DNA of 64,000 nucleotides from JABSSA01 sp039984715 (GCA_039984715.1 JBDWUA010000004.1:186001-250000); one strand, 5' to 3'; shown: positions 9,301 to 18,316, numbered from the stretch's first letter. The notes: a model not told the origin generated them from the sequence alone. A program made the numbers and translations.

Positions 9301-10026
9301 ATGTCGAATATCGAAGGCTATGCGTTTCAGTCCGGTCAAGTAGATGCGTTCGAAAAAACGCTTGTGCAGTCCAGTGACTCCGTTTTGACGGGTTTGACAT
9401 CCGGGGCCATGGTTGTGACGCGCAATGGTGAAATCCCGGTGGAATGGCTTGAAACCAGCGATGAGGTTTTGACGAGGGACCGGGGGTTCGAGAAAGTTCT
9501 GTGGATAAATCGCGTGAAATTGGAACGCGAGAGTTTCCGAGACAGGCCAGATTATGCGCCTGTGACCATCCCCGCCGGACGAATAGACAGCCAATTTCCA
9601 ATGCATGATGTCACCGCCTCGCCTGATCAGTTGGTTATGGTAAGTTCACCGATGGCTGAAAGGGATTATTGGTCGACCGAAGTTCTGGTGCCTGCACGTG
9701 CCCTTGGGACCCAAGCAGAAGTTGATGACATGCGATGGTCGTCGCGGGCGATTTACACACAGATCATGCTGTCCACGCATGAGGCAATTATTGTTGACGG
9801 TTTGTGGTGTGGCACTGTTTTCACTGGATCGATGGCAAAAAGCGCGGACATGGATCGCAGCCCTTTGGCGCAAAAAATGAAAGATCCTCGGACGATGTCG
9901 ACGCGGCCTATTCTAAATATCGATGAGGCACGGGTATTGATGTCTGAAATCGACGAATTCAACGCCAAATCCAATGCAAAGCAAAACGTGCCCATGTCAG
10001 AGGATACAATTCGCGAGAGCGCATGA
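9301..10026 (+). CDS. Hint-domain (Hint_2 type) protein
   Basis: A protein of about 241 residues built on a Hint (hedgehog/intein) fold. The block GLTSGAMVVTRNGEIPVEWL followed by LTRDRGFEKVLWI is the start of the Rhodobacterales Hint_2 family. The later STHEAIIVDGLWCGTVF matches the other family block, with its His-containing strand. The residue at the family's usual first catalytic Cys/Ser site (CFTxGT in large Hint proteins) reads LTSGA here, so self-cleavage is doubtful. There is no signal peptide and no attached haemolysin-type repeats. ATG at 9301 follows ACGAGG; an in-frame TTG/ATG extension to 9277 is possible. Function unknown. Confidence 0.8.
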   Translation: MSNIEGYAFQSGQVDAFEKTLVQSSDSVLTGLTSGAMVVTRNGEIPVEWLETSDEVLTRDRGFEKVLWINRVKLERESFRDRPDYAPVTIPAGRIDSQFPMHDVTASPDQLVMVSSPMAERDYWSTEVLVPARALGTQAEVDDMRWSSRAIYTQIMLSTHEAIIVDGLWCGTVFTGSMAKSADMDRSPLAQKMKDPRTMSTRPILNIDEARVLMSEIDEFNAKSNAKQNVPMSEDTIRESA

Positions 10027-10080
10027 CAGATGCGCAATTTTCGGGTCGATTGGATCAGCATGCACGCTTAGTGTGTGGGT

Positions 10081-10956
10081 ATGACACAGCTTAATGCAAA
10101 AATTGACTCTGACGATGATCAAGGCGGGTATCATTACCAAGTGATGCGCCGCGCGATTGAATTGATCGATTCTGCAGATGAACCCGTTGGTCTTGAGGCT
10201 TTGGCGCAAGACATGGGGATGAGCCCGGCCCATTTTCAGCGGGTGTTTTCACGTTGGGTCGGGGTGTCACCCAAGCGGTATCAACAATACTTGACCCTTG
10301 ATCACGCCAAAACGCTGCTTAGCGATCACTTTACCACCTTAGATGCGGCCCATTTGACCGGGTTAAGCGGAACAGGTCGATTGCACGATCTGTTTTTGCG
10401 ATGGGAATCGATGAGCCCCGGAGAATACGCCAAGGGTGGGGAAGGATTGACCATCTATTGGGGGTGGTTTGACAGCCCCTTTGGCCCTGCTTTGGTCATG
10501 GGTACCGACAAGGGTTTGTGTGGTTTGGGGTTTGCGTCGGAAATGGGTGAAGCGGAATCAATGCAAGATTTGGTACGCCGCTGGCCACGAGCCACTTTTA
10601 CGGAAGACCCGGCGCGCTTGCGCCCGTGGGTGATGACTGCGTTTGGCGCCAAAGACACCGGGCTTGAAAAAGCACCGCTGTTTTTGATTGGCGCTCCGTT
10701 TCAGATAAAAGTGTGGGAAGCGTTGCTTCGAATCCCATCGGGTCAGGTGACGACGTATTCAGAAATCGCAGGTAGTATTGGCCATCCCAAAGCAGTGCGT
10801 GCGGTTGGAACGGCTGTCGGCAAAAATCCAGTCAGTTGGTTAATTCCTTGCCATCGTGCTTTGCGCAAGTCTGGCGGGCTGGGTGGATATCATTGGGGAT
10901 TACCAGTGAAACGCGCGCTTTTGGCCTATGAATCGGCTCGTTCCGAAGCCGGATAA
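10081..10956 (+). CDS. AraC-type HTH / methylated-DNA-protein cysteine methyltransferase fusion (Ada-like)
   Basis: A 291-residue fusion. Residues about 15-115 are an AraC-type DNA-binding domain (EALAQDMGMSPAHFQRVFSR, then VSPKRYQQYL). Residues about 120-285 are an O6-alkylguanine-DNA alkyltransferase, with FQIKVWEALLRIPSGQVTTY and the suicide acceptor Cys in LIPCHRAL. The N-terminal Ada zinc domain that senses methyl phosphotriesters in E. coli Ada is absent. This layout is common in alphaproteobacteria. The protein repairs O6-methylguanine and may regulate transcription. GTG at 10075 is an alternative start two codons upstream. Confidence 0.92.
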   Translation: MTQLNAKIDSDDDQGGYHYQVMRRAIELIDSADEPVGLEALAQDMGMSPAHFQRVFSRWVGVSPKRYQQYLTLDHAKTLLSDHFTTLDAAHLTGLSGTGRLHDLFLRWESMSPGEYAKGGEGLTIYWGWFDSPFGPALVMGTDKGLCGLGFASEMGEAESMQDLVRRWPRATFTEDPARLRPWVMTAFGAKDTGLEKAPLFLIGAPFQIKVWEALLRIPSGQVTTYSEIAGSIGHPKAVRAVGTAVGKNPVSWLIPCHRALRKSGGLGGYHWGLPVKRALLAYESARSEAG

Positions 10957-11075
10957 TTCTAAGCAAGATGCTGCCGATTGGCTTTTTCCCCTTAAGGCTG
11001 CCTATGGTCGTGTCTATATTGTCGCCATGACAAGACGCCTTGCCCGAACAAGGCCGACCTAGGAAGGCAGTAGAA

Positions 11076-11750
11076 ATGAGAGCTAGACACAAAATTCTTT
11101 CACTTGGGGTGGTTGCCGCATTCACATTGGGCGCGTGTACGGACCCTGCATCGTTGGGCGGCGGAACGACAACGGACAATCCCAATCAAAACCGCAACCG
11201 TGGGGCCGCAATTGGCGCAGGCGCGGGTGCGCTTCTTGGAACATTGTTGCGCGACGATGATCGGCTTGAAGGCGCTGCAATTGGTGGCGTTGTTGGTGCA
11301 GCGATTGGCGGTGGCATCGGTTACAGCTTGGATCAACAAGCCGCAGATTTGCGGCAACAGATCGGCAATGATGACGTTATCATCACCAATGCCGGCGACC
11401 GTTTGATTGTCACCTTGCCGCAGGACATTCTGTTTCCTGTCAACGGCTTTACAGTCCGTTCAGATTTGCGCGGTGACTTGCAAGCCTTGGCGCAGAACCT
11501 TCAGCAATACCCGCAATCAAACGTACAGATCGTAGGCTATACGGACAGTGATGGTGATGCCATTTCCAATCTTCGACTCAGTGAACGACGTGCAAACGCC
11601 GTTGCTGACGTTTTGTTGGAATCAGGTATTCCATTCAGCCGTATAAAAACAATTGGCAAAGGCGAAGACGACCCCGTGGCGACAAACCTGACACCAGAAG
11701 GCAAGGCGCAAAACCGTCGTGTCGAAATCGTCATTTTGCCAACGGCTTAA
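11076..11750 (+). CDS. OmpA-family lipoprotein with glycine zipper (YiaD-like)
   Basis: A 224-residue outer-membrane lipoprotein. It has an N-terminal signal with lipobox (FTLGAC, Cys lipidated), then a glycine-zipper segment rich in GAxxGA repeats (about residues 45-90), then a C-terminal OmpA-like peptidoglycan-binding domain (about 115-220) with VQIVGYTDSDGDAISNLRLS and SERRANAV, and a C-terminal NRRVEI. It likely ties the outer membrane to peptidoglycan. ATG at 11076 follows an AGGAAGG Shine-Dalgarno. A strong hairpin terminator lies 25 bp downstream, so it is probably a single-gene unit. Confidence 0.92.
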   Translation: MRARHKILSLGVVAAFTLGACTDPASLGGGTTTDNPNQNRNRGAAIGAGAGALLGTLLRDDDRLEGAAIGGVVGAAIGGGIGYSLDQQAADLRQQIGNDDVIITNAGDRLIVTLPQDILFPVNGFTVRSDLRGDLQALAQNLQQYPQSNVQIVGYTDSDGDAISNLRLSERRANAVADVLLESGIPFSRIKTIGKGEDDPVATNLTPEGKAQNRRVEIVILPTA

Positions 11751-11774
11751 GCGTTTCACCGCTTTTGAAACTCT

Positions 11775-11804
11775 GACAACTTCGCCAACGCTGGCGAAGT
11801 TGTC
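11775..11804 (+). terminator. Rho-independent terminator after the OmpA-like gene
   Basis: A perfect 13-bp stem (GACAACTTCGCCA with its complement) closes a 4-nt loop ACGC and is followed by TTGATTTATT. It lies 25 bp after the OmpA-like stop. Confidence 0.85.
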
Positions 11805-11861
11805 TTGATTTATTCCTGTCCCTAGCGCCAATAATAAACTGTGGTGGACAGGGAGACGAAC

Positions 11862-12410
11862 ATGACGGCATTGCTAGGGATCAGTGGATCGTTGAGGTCC
11901 GAGGCAACCAATCGGAAATTGGTGCGCGAGGCGGCCCGTCTTTTTGGTTACTGCACATATGTCGAAGCGGACGTGAACGTTCCACTTTATGATGGTGATG
12001 ATGAGGACGCCAATGGCGTTCCACATGCTGTACAGGTGTTGGCGGATCAAATTCAGGCGGCGGATGCTGTGCTGATTTCAACTCCGGAATATAACAAGGG
12101 CCCTTCAGGTGTTTTGAAAAACGCGCTTGATTGGGTCAGTCGTACGGACACAAACCCATGGGAAAACAAACCCGTCGCTGTGATGTCCTCGGCCGCGGGT
12201 CGCGCAGGCGGGGAACGCGCACAAATGATTTTGCGAGGCTACATGATTCCATTTCGGGCCCATGTGTTGGCTGGACCTGAAATTCACTTGGCGTCTTGTG
12301 GGTCGGCGTTCGACGAGAATGGTCAATTAACGTCCGAACATTATGTGCGCGAACTTGGAAATCTGATGGAGGTTTTGCGCAAAACGATCGGTTCTAAACC
12401 GGGACACTGA
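11862..12410 (+). CDS. NADPH-dependent FMN reductase family protein
   Basis: A 182-residue flavodoxin-fold reductase. The N-terminal phosphate loop GISGSLRSEATNRKL binds FMN phosphate, and STPEYNKGPSGVLKNALDW is the family's flavin-contacting segment. It transfers electrons from NAD(P)H to FMN or quinone-like acceptors. ATG at 11862 follows GGGAGACG; an earlier in-frame GTG at 11841 lacks support. The gene ends 17 bp inside the end of the convergent VOC gene. Confidence 0.92.
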   Translation: MTALLGISGSLRSEATNRKLVREAARLFGYCTYVEADVNVPLYDGDDEDANGVPHAVQVLADQIQAADAVLISTPEYNKGPSGVLKNALDWVSRTDTNPWENKPVAVMSSAAGRAGGERAQMILRGYMIPFRAHVLAGPEIHLASCGSAFDENGQLTSEHYVRELGNLMEVLRKTIGSKPGH

Positions 12411-12804
12411 TCTCAATCAAATTCCCGTCCGGATCGCGCACATAGACAGATAGGATGGAGCATGTCGCCCCTGTGCGTTTGATCGGGCCTTCAAGGATGG
12501 GAACATCGCAAGCGTTCAGATGGGATTGCCATTGTTCGATGGGCGTATTGGTCAAAAAACACAGGTCAGCACTGCCTGATGTGGGCGTTTTGGCTTTGGG
12601 ATCAAATTCTGAACCAACCTCATGCAAATTGATTTTTTGATCACCAAACTTCAATGCATGCCGCGACGTGCCATCTGCGGCCTGAAACTCTTCCGTCTTC
12701 ATTCCCAAGATATGCGTGTAAAAATGGATCGAGTTCGCGATGCTTGCCACGGTCAAAACAAGATGATCGAGTGCGGTAACCTGAACAGAGCCGGAGCGAG
12801 CCAC
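12394..12804 (-). CDS. VOC family (glyoxalase-type) metalloprotein
   Basis: A 136-residue vicinal-oxygen-chelate protein of two beta-alpha-beta-beta-beta modules. Candidate metal ligands are His in LDHLVLTV, His or Glu in KINLHEV and Glu in NLIEISV. The start is a decision: the frame is open back to 13059 across the divergent gene, but a GTG at 12804 has AAAGGA six bases before it and gives the family length, so I used it. Small VOC proteins include glyoxalases, dioxygenases and resistance proteins; the substrate here is not readable. It converges on and overlaps the FMN reductase gene by 17 bp. Confidence 0.85.
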   Translation of the reverse strand: MARSGSVQVTALDHLVLTVASIANSIHFYTHILGMKTEEFQAADGTSRHALKFGDQKINLHEVGSEFDPKAKTPTSGSADLCFLTNTPIEQWQSHLNACDVPILEGPIKRTGATCSILSVYVRDPDGNLIEISVPV

Positions 12805-12830
12805 GTGATATCCTTTCCAGAACGTTTCCG

Positions 12831-13631
12831 ATGACATCTGACGAACCCATGCAACAAGGTCAAACCGATGTGCTGGATCCGGCGCGTGCAAATGCATTGC
12901 TTGCCACATTGAACCGGACAGAACGGGTTGAAGTTGGCATGCCATTACCGCCGTTTTTTCATCAAATCTATTTCTGGGAAGCATTGCCACCGGAACATTT
13001 GGGGCGTGATGGTCATCCACAAGTTGGGCAGGGCATTGTGCCTGATATGGGGCTGCCAAGGCGCATGTGGGCGGGTGGACGATTGGAATTCAAGTTGCCA
13101 GTGAAGGTTGGGCATAAAGCGCGCAAAGTAACGGTTTTGGAATCCACACATCGCAAACAAGGGCGATCCGGTGCTTTGGCCTTTGTCACATTGCGGCACG
13201 AAATTTGGCAGAATGACACGCTGTGCGTCGTTGAATGGCAGGACCTTGTGTACCGCGAAGACCCTGATCCCGCGCGTGGCAAACCAATCGATGCGCAGGC
13301 TCGTACAGATCCAGAAACCCAACAAGGTTTGGTGCCGGATACAACGTTGTTGTTTCGCTATTCCGCTTTGACGTTCAACGGGCACCGCATTCATTATGAT
13401 GCGGAATACGCGCGTGATATCGAAGGGTATCCGGGGCTGGTTGTGCATGGACCTTTGCTGGCGCAATTGTTGATGTTAAAGGCCCAAGACGAACTAGGTG
13501 CGCTTGATACGTTCGCATTTCGCGGGGTTTCGCCTTTGAGGCATGATGAACACGCATCGTTGTGTCGGAATGGTACTGATCTGTGGGTGTCTGGGTCTGA
13601 TGGGCGTCTGATTATGTCTGCTCAGGTTTAA
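12831..13631 (+). CDS. MaoC-like dehydratase (mesaconyl-C4-CoA hydratase type)
   Basis: A 266-residue hotdog-fold protein of the FAS1-like / mesaconyl-C4-CoA hydratase family. An N-terminal degenerate hotdog half (with PLPPFFHQIYFWEA and MWAGGRLEF) is followed by a C-terminal MaoC half (about residues 175-260) with FRYSALTFNGHRIHYDAEYA and GLVVHGPLLA, the family's hydratase signature. It likely hydrates an enoyl- or mesaconyl-type CoA ester. The partner lyases of the 3-hydroxypropionate route are not nearby, so the pathway is open. It is divergent from the VOC gene by 26 bp and shares its TTAA stop with the convergent FAD oxidase gene. Confidence 0.87.
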   Translation: MTSDEPMQQGQTDVLDPARANALLATLNRTERVEVGMPLPPFFHQIYFWEALPPEHLGRDGHPQVGQGIVPDMGLPRRMWAGGRLEFKLPVKVGHKARKVTVLESTHRKQGRSGALAFVTLRHEIWQNDTLCVVEWQDLVYREDPDPARGKPIDAQARTDPETQQGLVPDTTLLFRYSALTFNGHRIHYDAEYARDIEGYPGLVVHGPLLAQLLMLKAQDELGALDTFAFRGVSPLRHDEHASLCRNGTDLWVSGSDGRLIMSAQV

Positions 13632-14659
13632 AATGACGCCTCGACGCGGAAATCGTTGGGGATCGTGTCGCGCTGTTCCAGCACCAAATCGGCCATGACA
13701 CCCGCGATTTTTGGCGCCATGCCAAACCCGATCTTAAAGCCGCCGTTCGCAATGTAATGACCGGGCGTGTCCGGCCAAGATCCCAACATAGGTGCGCGTG
13801 ATCTGCTGCGCGGACGTACGCCAGCCCAACGTTTGATCACTGGTGCGGTTGCGATGGCCGGCAAAACGGTGCGTGCCTTTTCCAACAAAGCATCAAGTTG
13901 CGCATCAGGTTGGTCAGGTGAATCGAACTCCCGTTCAGACGTGGACCCGATGGCCAGCGTGCCATCCAGATGCGGAACAAAATGCAACGTGTCGGCAAAT
14001 AGCTGAGGTTTCCCGCGCATATCATAATCAAGCAGAACGGCCTGACCTTTGACGCCGTTCCCGACCGCCCGATTTCGGCCGCTGGTCAGGGCATTCAGAC
14101 CATCAACGCCCGTTGCCCAGACGACGGGCCCTTGATCCGGGCCTTCGGATGCAATTTCGACCCCTTTGGCCCGTAATGCGCTGACAAGGGACATGCACGC
14201 CTGCAAAGGATGCAAATGCGCGCTGAGGGTGTCGTGTATCAGCCAACCCGTGGCGCTCGGCGGTTCCCATTGTGGTTGGTTCGCCCGGATGACGTTCCAT
14301 GTTGCCGCGTCGCCCCACAATTCCTTAGCTGTGACATGACGCGCCCGTGCCAAGGCCAGCGATGCGTCATCAGCAATCGGTTGCAAGCGGCCTGTTCGGC
14401 AGTAGCCTGGATCTTTGCCGCCGATTGAAAACACCTCGTCCCAAAACTGTTCCGCCATCAACAGGCTTTCCAATTGGAACTGTTTCTTGGCATTCCAGTT
14501 CTCGGGCACGTGCGGGGCCAATGCGCCGACAATCCCACCTGAAGCACGTGCGGCCGGGCCATGCGGATCGATCACTTGGACGGTTGCACCCCGTTTGACA
14601 CAGGCCCATGCGATTGACAGGCCCAAGATACCTGCGCCACGCATTGTTAAATCTGCCAT
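13628..14659 (-). CDS. FAD-dependent oxidoreductase, MnmC C-terminal (oxidase) half
   Basis: A 343-residue DadA-type flavoprotein. It opens with the dinucleotide-binding motif RGAGILGLSIAW, has RASGGIVGALAP typical of the MnmC2 branch, and ends with KIGFGMAPKIA near the C-terminus. In E. coli MnmC this half removes the carboxymethyl group from cmnm5s2U34 of tRNA. Here the methyltransferase half is a separate divergent gene beginning 58 bp away, which strongly supports a tRNA role. An alternative is a D-amino-acid or glycine oxidase. The ATG at 14659 is preferred over an open frame to 14737 that runs into the neighbour. Confidence 0.85.
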   Translation of the reverse strand: MADLTMRGAGILGLSIAWACVKRGATVQVIDPHGPAARASGGIVGALAPHVPENWNAKKQFQLESLLMAEQFWDEVFSIGGKDPGYCRTGRLQPIADDASLALARARHVTAKELWGDAATWNVIRANQPQWEPPSATGWLIHDTLSAHLHPLQACMSLVSALRAKGVEIASEGPDQGPVVWATGVDGLNALTSGRNRAVGNGVKGQAVLLDYDMRGKPQLFADTLHFVPHLDGTLAIGSTSEREFDSPDQPDAQLDALLEKARTVLPAIATAPVIKRWAGVRPRSRSRAPMLGSWPDTPGHYIANGGFKIGFGMAPKIAGVMADLVLEQRDTIPNDFRVEASF

Positions 14660-14717
14660 TGCCAAGGGATCATCCTTTCGCCAGTGTCCCGTCGAAACTT
14701 CTCTACAGGGCGAAACG

Positions 14718-15389
14718 ATGCAGGACCAGCAGGCCAAGCTTGAATGGCGCGACGGGTTGGTGCCCGTCTCAACACGCTTTGACGATCCGTATTATTCGCT
14801 GGAAAACGGCTTGGCAGAAACGCGGCACGTGTTTTTGGACGGCAATGACCTTCCTGCGCGGTTTGTCGACGGGTTCCATGTCGGTGAACTTGGGTTCGGG
14901 ACGGGATTGAACTTTCTTGCCGTCGTGATGGCATGGATCGCATCAGGAACACCGGGCACGTTGCGTTTTACCAGTTTCGAAGCCTATCCGATCCATCCCG
15001 ATGATATGGAACAGGCATTGGCCCCGTTCACAGAATTGGGCGGCCTGCGGGATCAGTTGGTTGCCTTTTGGCGTGATCATCGCAGCGGGTCATTTCTGGA
15101 TAATGTTTGGCTGGATGTCATCGGGGGCGATGCGCGACAGGCGTTGCCGACGTCGGACATGATGGTCGATGCATGGTTTCTGGACGGGTTTTCACCGGCA
15201 AAAAATCCAGAGCTGTGGGAAGACGATTTGATGCATAACATCGGTGCGCACACAAAAGCGGGCGGTACATTTGCCACCTACACCGCAGCAGGCTTTGTGC
15301 GACGGGCTTTGGACGAGGCTGGGTTTGATGTGCGACGCATTCCGGGCTTTGGTCGCAAACGCCACATGAGCGTGGGGCAGAAAAGATGA
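14718..15389 (+). CDS. mnmD: tRNA 5-methylaminomethyl-2-thiouridine methyltransferase (MnmD)
   Basis: A 223-residue SAM-dependent methyltransferase of the DUF752/MnmC N-terminal family. VGELGFGTGLNFL is the SAM motif and DAWFLDGFSPAKNPELW is the family signature, with FVRRALDEAGF at the C-terminus. It methylates nm5s2U34 of tRNA as the last step of mnm5s2U formation. The frame is open upstream to 14415, but only the ATG at 14718 gives the family N-terminus. It is head-to-head with the FAD oxidase half and overlaps the EamA transporter start by ATGA. Confidence 0.92.
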   Translation: MQDQQAKLEWRDGLVPVSTRFDDPYYSLENGLAETRHVFLDGNDLPARFVDGFHVGELGFGTGLNFLAVVMAWIASGTPGTLRFTSFEAYPIHPDDMEQALAPFTELGGLRDQLVAFWRDHRSGSFLDNVWLDVIGGDARQALPTSDMMVDAWFLDGFSPAKNPELWEDDLMHNIGAHTKAGGTFATYTAAGFVRRALDEAGFDVRRIPGFGRKRHMSVGQKR

Positions 15390-16255
15390 GCGCGGGCAAC
15401 AACACGCGATTGGGCATTGCGCTGATGCTGACAGTATCCGTTGTGTTTGCGTTGCAAGACGGGATCTCGCGGCATCTTGCGGGTGAATACAATGTTCTGA
15501 TGATCGTGATGGTGCGCTATTGGTTCTTTGCGGCTTTTGTGATTTCCATCGCGTCACGCAAGGCTGGCGGTTTGCGTGAAACCGCACGGACGGAGCAACC
15601 CTTTTTGCAGACGTTCCGGGGTGTTCTGTTGGCGGCCGAGATTTGCGTGATGGTCAGTGCTTTTACGGTTCTTGGGCTTGTCGAAAGCCATGCAGTTTTC
15701 GCGGCTTATCCGTTGCTTGTCGCGGCTTTATCTGGGCCGGTTTTAGGTGAACATGTCGGATGGCGTCGATGGCTGGCGATTGGCGTTGGGTTCGTGGGTG
15801 TCCTGATTATCCTGCGACCGGGCTTTGGCGTATTTGATCCAGCGGCCGTGATCCCTGTGATCGCTGCGGCGATGTTCGCCCTTTATGGATTGCTGACGCG
15901 GTATGCCGCCCGCAAGGACAGCACCGCCACCAGCTTTTTCTGGACCGGAACAACCGGAGCCGTAGCGATCACATGTGTGGGCGTGTGGTTTTGGGAACCT
16001 ATGACCGGACCAGATTGGATATGGATGGGGACACTATGCGTTACAGGTGCGACGGGCCATTGGTTGTTGATCCGCTGTTACGAAGTGGCCGAAGCCAGCG
16101 CAGTGCAGCCTTTCGCCTATTTCCAAATGGTTTTTGCCGCGATGGTTGGCATTGCGGCCTTTGGTGAAATGCTGGAATGGAACGTCATGTTAGGCGCGCT
16201 CGTCATCGTGGCGGCAGGCTTATTCACGCTATGGCGCGAACGCCTTCAAGGTTGA
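15386..16255 (+). CDS. EamA/DMT-family inner-membrane transporter
   Basis: A 289-residue protein with about ten hydrophobic segments in two EamA repeats (roughly residues 8-140 and 150-285), typical of drug/metabolite transporters. The second repeat ends with WNVMLGALVIVAAGLFTLW. It is translationally coupled to mnmD by a 4-bp overlap. Its 3' end overlaps the end of the convergent lytic transglycosylase gene by 27 bp. The substrate is unknown. Confidence 0.9.
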   Translation: MSAGNNTRLGIALMLTVSVVFALQDGISRHLAGEYNVLMIVMVRYWFFAAFVISIASRKAGGLRETARTEQPFLQTFRGVLLAAEICVMVSAFTVLGLVESHAVFAAYPLLVAALSGPVLGEHVGWRRWLAIGVGFVGVLIILRPGFGVFDPAAVIPVIAAAMFALYGLLTRYAARKDSTATSFFWTGTTGAVAITCVGVWFWEPMTGPDWIWMGTLCVTGATGHWLLIRCYEVAEASAVQPFAYFQMVFAAMVGIAAFGEMLEWNVMLGALVIVAAGLFTLWRERLQG

Positions 16256-18187
16256 TCCGGTCAATTCATCGCTGAACGGAATTGGCAACGGGTCTTGACC
16301 CAGACGTGCGCGATAGATGGGCAGGCTTTCTGTGACACGCATGACATAGTTTCGTGTTTCCCGGAATGGGATGTGTTCAATCCAATCCACGATATCAAAA
16401 TTACGTCTGTCTTGTCGTGGGTCGCCATAGGTCTGCATCCATCGAATGGGGCGTGAAGGCCCCGCGTTATAGGCCGCTGACATCAAAACAACATTGCCAT
16501 CAAAGCGTCCGGCAAGTTGCGACAGAAACGTGGACCCTAGCCGCGCATTATAAGCGGGGTCGTCGATCAAACGAGACGTCGTGTGATCCGTGATACCCAA
16601 GCTTTGCGCGACTTCTTTTCCGGTTGCGGGCATGATTTGCATGAGGCCACGCGCACCGACGCCGCTTTGGACCGAGGGATCAAATTCGCTTTCCCTGCGC
16701 GCAATGGCCAACGCCATATCCGTTGAAATTGGCAAGTCTGCCTCGGCAAGCGGATGCAATGCGTAATAGGGGTCGGGCAACGTCAATCCGCGTTGTGCAA
16801 CACGTTTGCCGATCATGACAGCTGTGTGTGGTTCTGCGATATCAATGGCGGCTTGACCCAGTTGACGGGCCTGTTCTTCACCAAGGCTTTCGGCAAGATG
16901 TGTCCAAAAGCGTTCTCCCATTGATAGCTGCCCTGAGGCATGCAGCAAAAGACCCGCTTGGAAAACGTCATTTTGGGACAATTCGGATGTGCGCCAATCT
17001 TGGGTTGGGGTGCTGTTCGCCAGCCCGATATCGAATGAAACTCCGGCGCGTTCCGCAGCGAGGATGCCATAGAACGACGTCTGAAACATGGCCCCGGTTT
17101 CATAGGCCATCTTTGCCTTTTCCGGATCGTTCAGATCGTCCCAAGCCCGTCCAATCCAATAACCTGCGCGCCCAAGTGAAATGGGTGACAGGACTGCTGC
17201 GGCATGATTTTGAAAATGGACCAATGCCAGTTCGGCGTCGCTCAGGTAATGCAGCGCAATATACCCGGACAACCATTCAAGGTCTGCGTAATCGGACCCT
17301 TCTACCAGAAAATGCCGCGAAGCGATTTGATAGGCTTTTACAGGATCGCCATCGCGCATTTCGTCCCGTGCCAATGACCGCCTCTGACGCGACCAGTATT
17401 CGGGAAACCCAAGGGCTTTTGCGCTGCGGGATTGCTTGATAATCAGGTCTTTGGCGTCATCCCAACGCCCTTTTCGAATACGCCAGCCAAATCGGTCATG
17501 GGCCAATCCGGGATGATCAGCCAGAGGTTTGGGAACTGCTGCAATCAGTGTATCGACTGTCTTGGTTTGATTTCTCAGACCAAGGCGAGCATTGGCCAAC
17601 GCAACTTGTGCAGAATTCACCAGATCGAACAAACGTCTGGCATCCGCGCCAGACCCATCCCACAGCATTCGGTTCAGCCGTGCTGAATGATGGTCTTTTA
17701 AGATGCTTTCATGTTCTGCAAGGAACAATGCCTGTTCCGAATCTGACATTTTCATTGAACGCCATGCGACGACAATGTTCGCCTCTGCCTCACCTGATTG
17801 ACCCGCACGGGACAGGGCGGCGGCATGGCCTAGCACCCCTTGGGCGGTCGCAGGCGGGTCCGTGTCGAAAAACGCCAAAATACGCGAATCGCTTTGACGA
17901 ATAACAACGGCTTCGGATCGTTTTTTCAGTAAGGGTTCGCCGGGCCAGTTCTGTCGACGTTCCAAAAACGCGACGACATCTTCATACGTGCCGCGGCCTG
18001 CGCGCAATCGCATCCATTCGATCACATCCTCTGCAATTGCGCTGTCTCGTGCTGCTATTTGTGCGGCTACGTCCCAATTCCCGCGTATTGCAGCCTCGAC
18101 AGCCCATCCCAATGGGCGCGGTCGCTCCCCCATTGCGGGAACAGCCAGCAGAAAAAGCAGTCCAACTAGCATCGGTAGGCGGGTCAT
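16229..18187 (-). CDS. Soluble lytic murein transglycosylase (Slt-type)
   Basis: A 652-residue periplasmic enzyme that cleaves the glycan strand with formation of 1,6-anhydro-MurNAc. It has a signal peptide (MTRLPMLVGLLFLLAVPAMG), a long alpha-superhelical region (about 25-480), and a C-terminal goose-lysozyme-like SLT domain with the catalytic Glu in ARRESEFDP, then GARGLMQIMPATG and MSAAYNAGPSR. ATG at 18187 is preferred: an AGGA lies 11 bp upstream and the signal peptide starts there. It ends inside the convergent EamA gene. Confidence 0.93.
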   Translation of the reverse strand: MTRLPMLVGLLFLLAVPAMGERPRPLGWAVEAAIRGNWDVAAQIAARDSAIAEDVIEWMRLRAGRGTYEDVVAFLERRQNWPGEPLLKKRSEAVVIRQSDSRILAFFDTDPPATAQGVLGHAAALSRAGQSGEAEANIVVAWRSMKMSDSEQALFLAEHESILKDHHSARLNRMLWDGSGADARRLFDLVNSAQVALANARLGLRNQTKTVDTLIAAVPKPLADHPGLAHDRFGWRIRKGRWDDAKDLIIKQSRSAKALGFPEYWSRQRRSLARDEMRDGDPVKAYQIASRHFLVEGSDYADLEWLSGYIALHYLSDAELALVHFQNHAAAVLSPISLGRAGYWIGRAWDDLNDPEKAKMAYETGAMFQTSFYGILAAERAGVSFDIGLANSTPTQDWRTSELSQNDVFQAGLLLHASGQLSMGERFWTHLAESLGEEQARQLGQAAIDIAEPHTAVMIGKRVAQRGLTLPDPYYALHPLAEADLPISTDMALAIARRESEFDPSVQSGVGARGLMQIMPATGKEVAQSLGITDHTTSRLIDDPAYNARLGSTFLSQLAGRFDGNVVLMSAAYNAGPSRPIRWMQTYGDPRQDRRNFDIVDWIEHIPFRETRNYVMRVTESLPIYRARLGQDPLPIPFSDELTGSTLKAFAP

Positions 18188-18240
18188 GGCTTGCATTTTC
18201 CTGAGGTCCAAGGCTACTGCAATCCTACTGTAGTGCCGCG

Positions 18241-18261
18241 CAGGTTCAACTCACGAACCTG
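18241..18261. promoter_or_regulatory. Perfect inverted repeat upstream of dapA and slt
   Basis: Arms CAGGTTC and GAACCTG (7 bp, perfect) flank a 7-nt centre AACTCAC, in the 129-bp space between two divergent genes. No T-run follows, so it reads more as a protein-binding site or small RNA hairpin than a terminator. Function not known. Confidence 0.4.
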
Positions 18262-18316
18262 ATAGGCGCAGTTTTCATCCAGGCCCTATGCCTGCCCAAC
18301 CGCAAAGGACGTGTAA

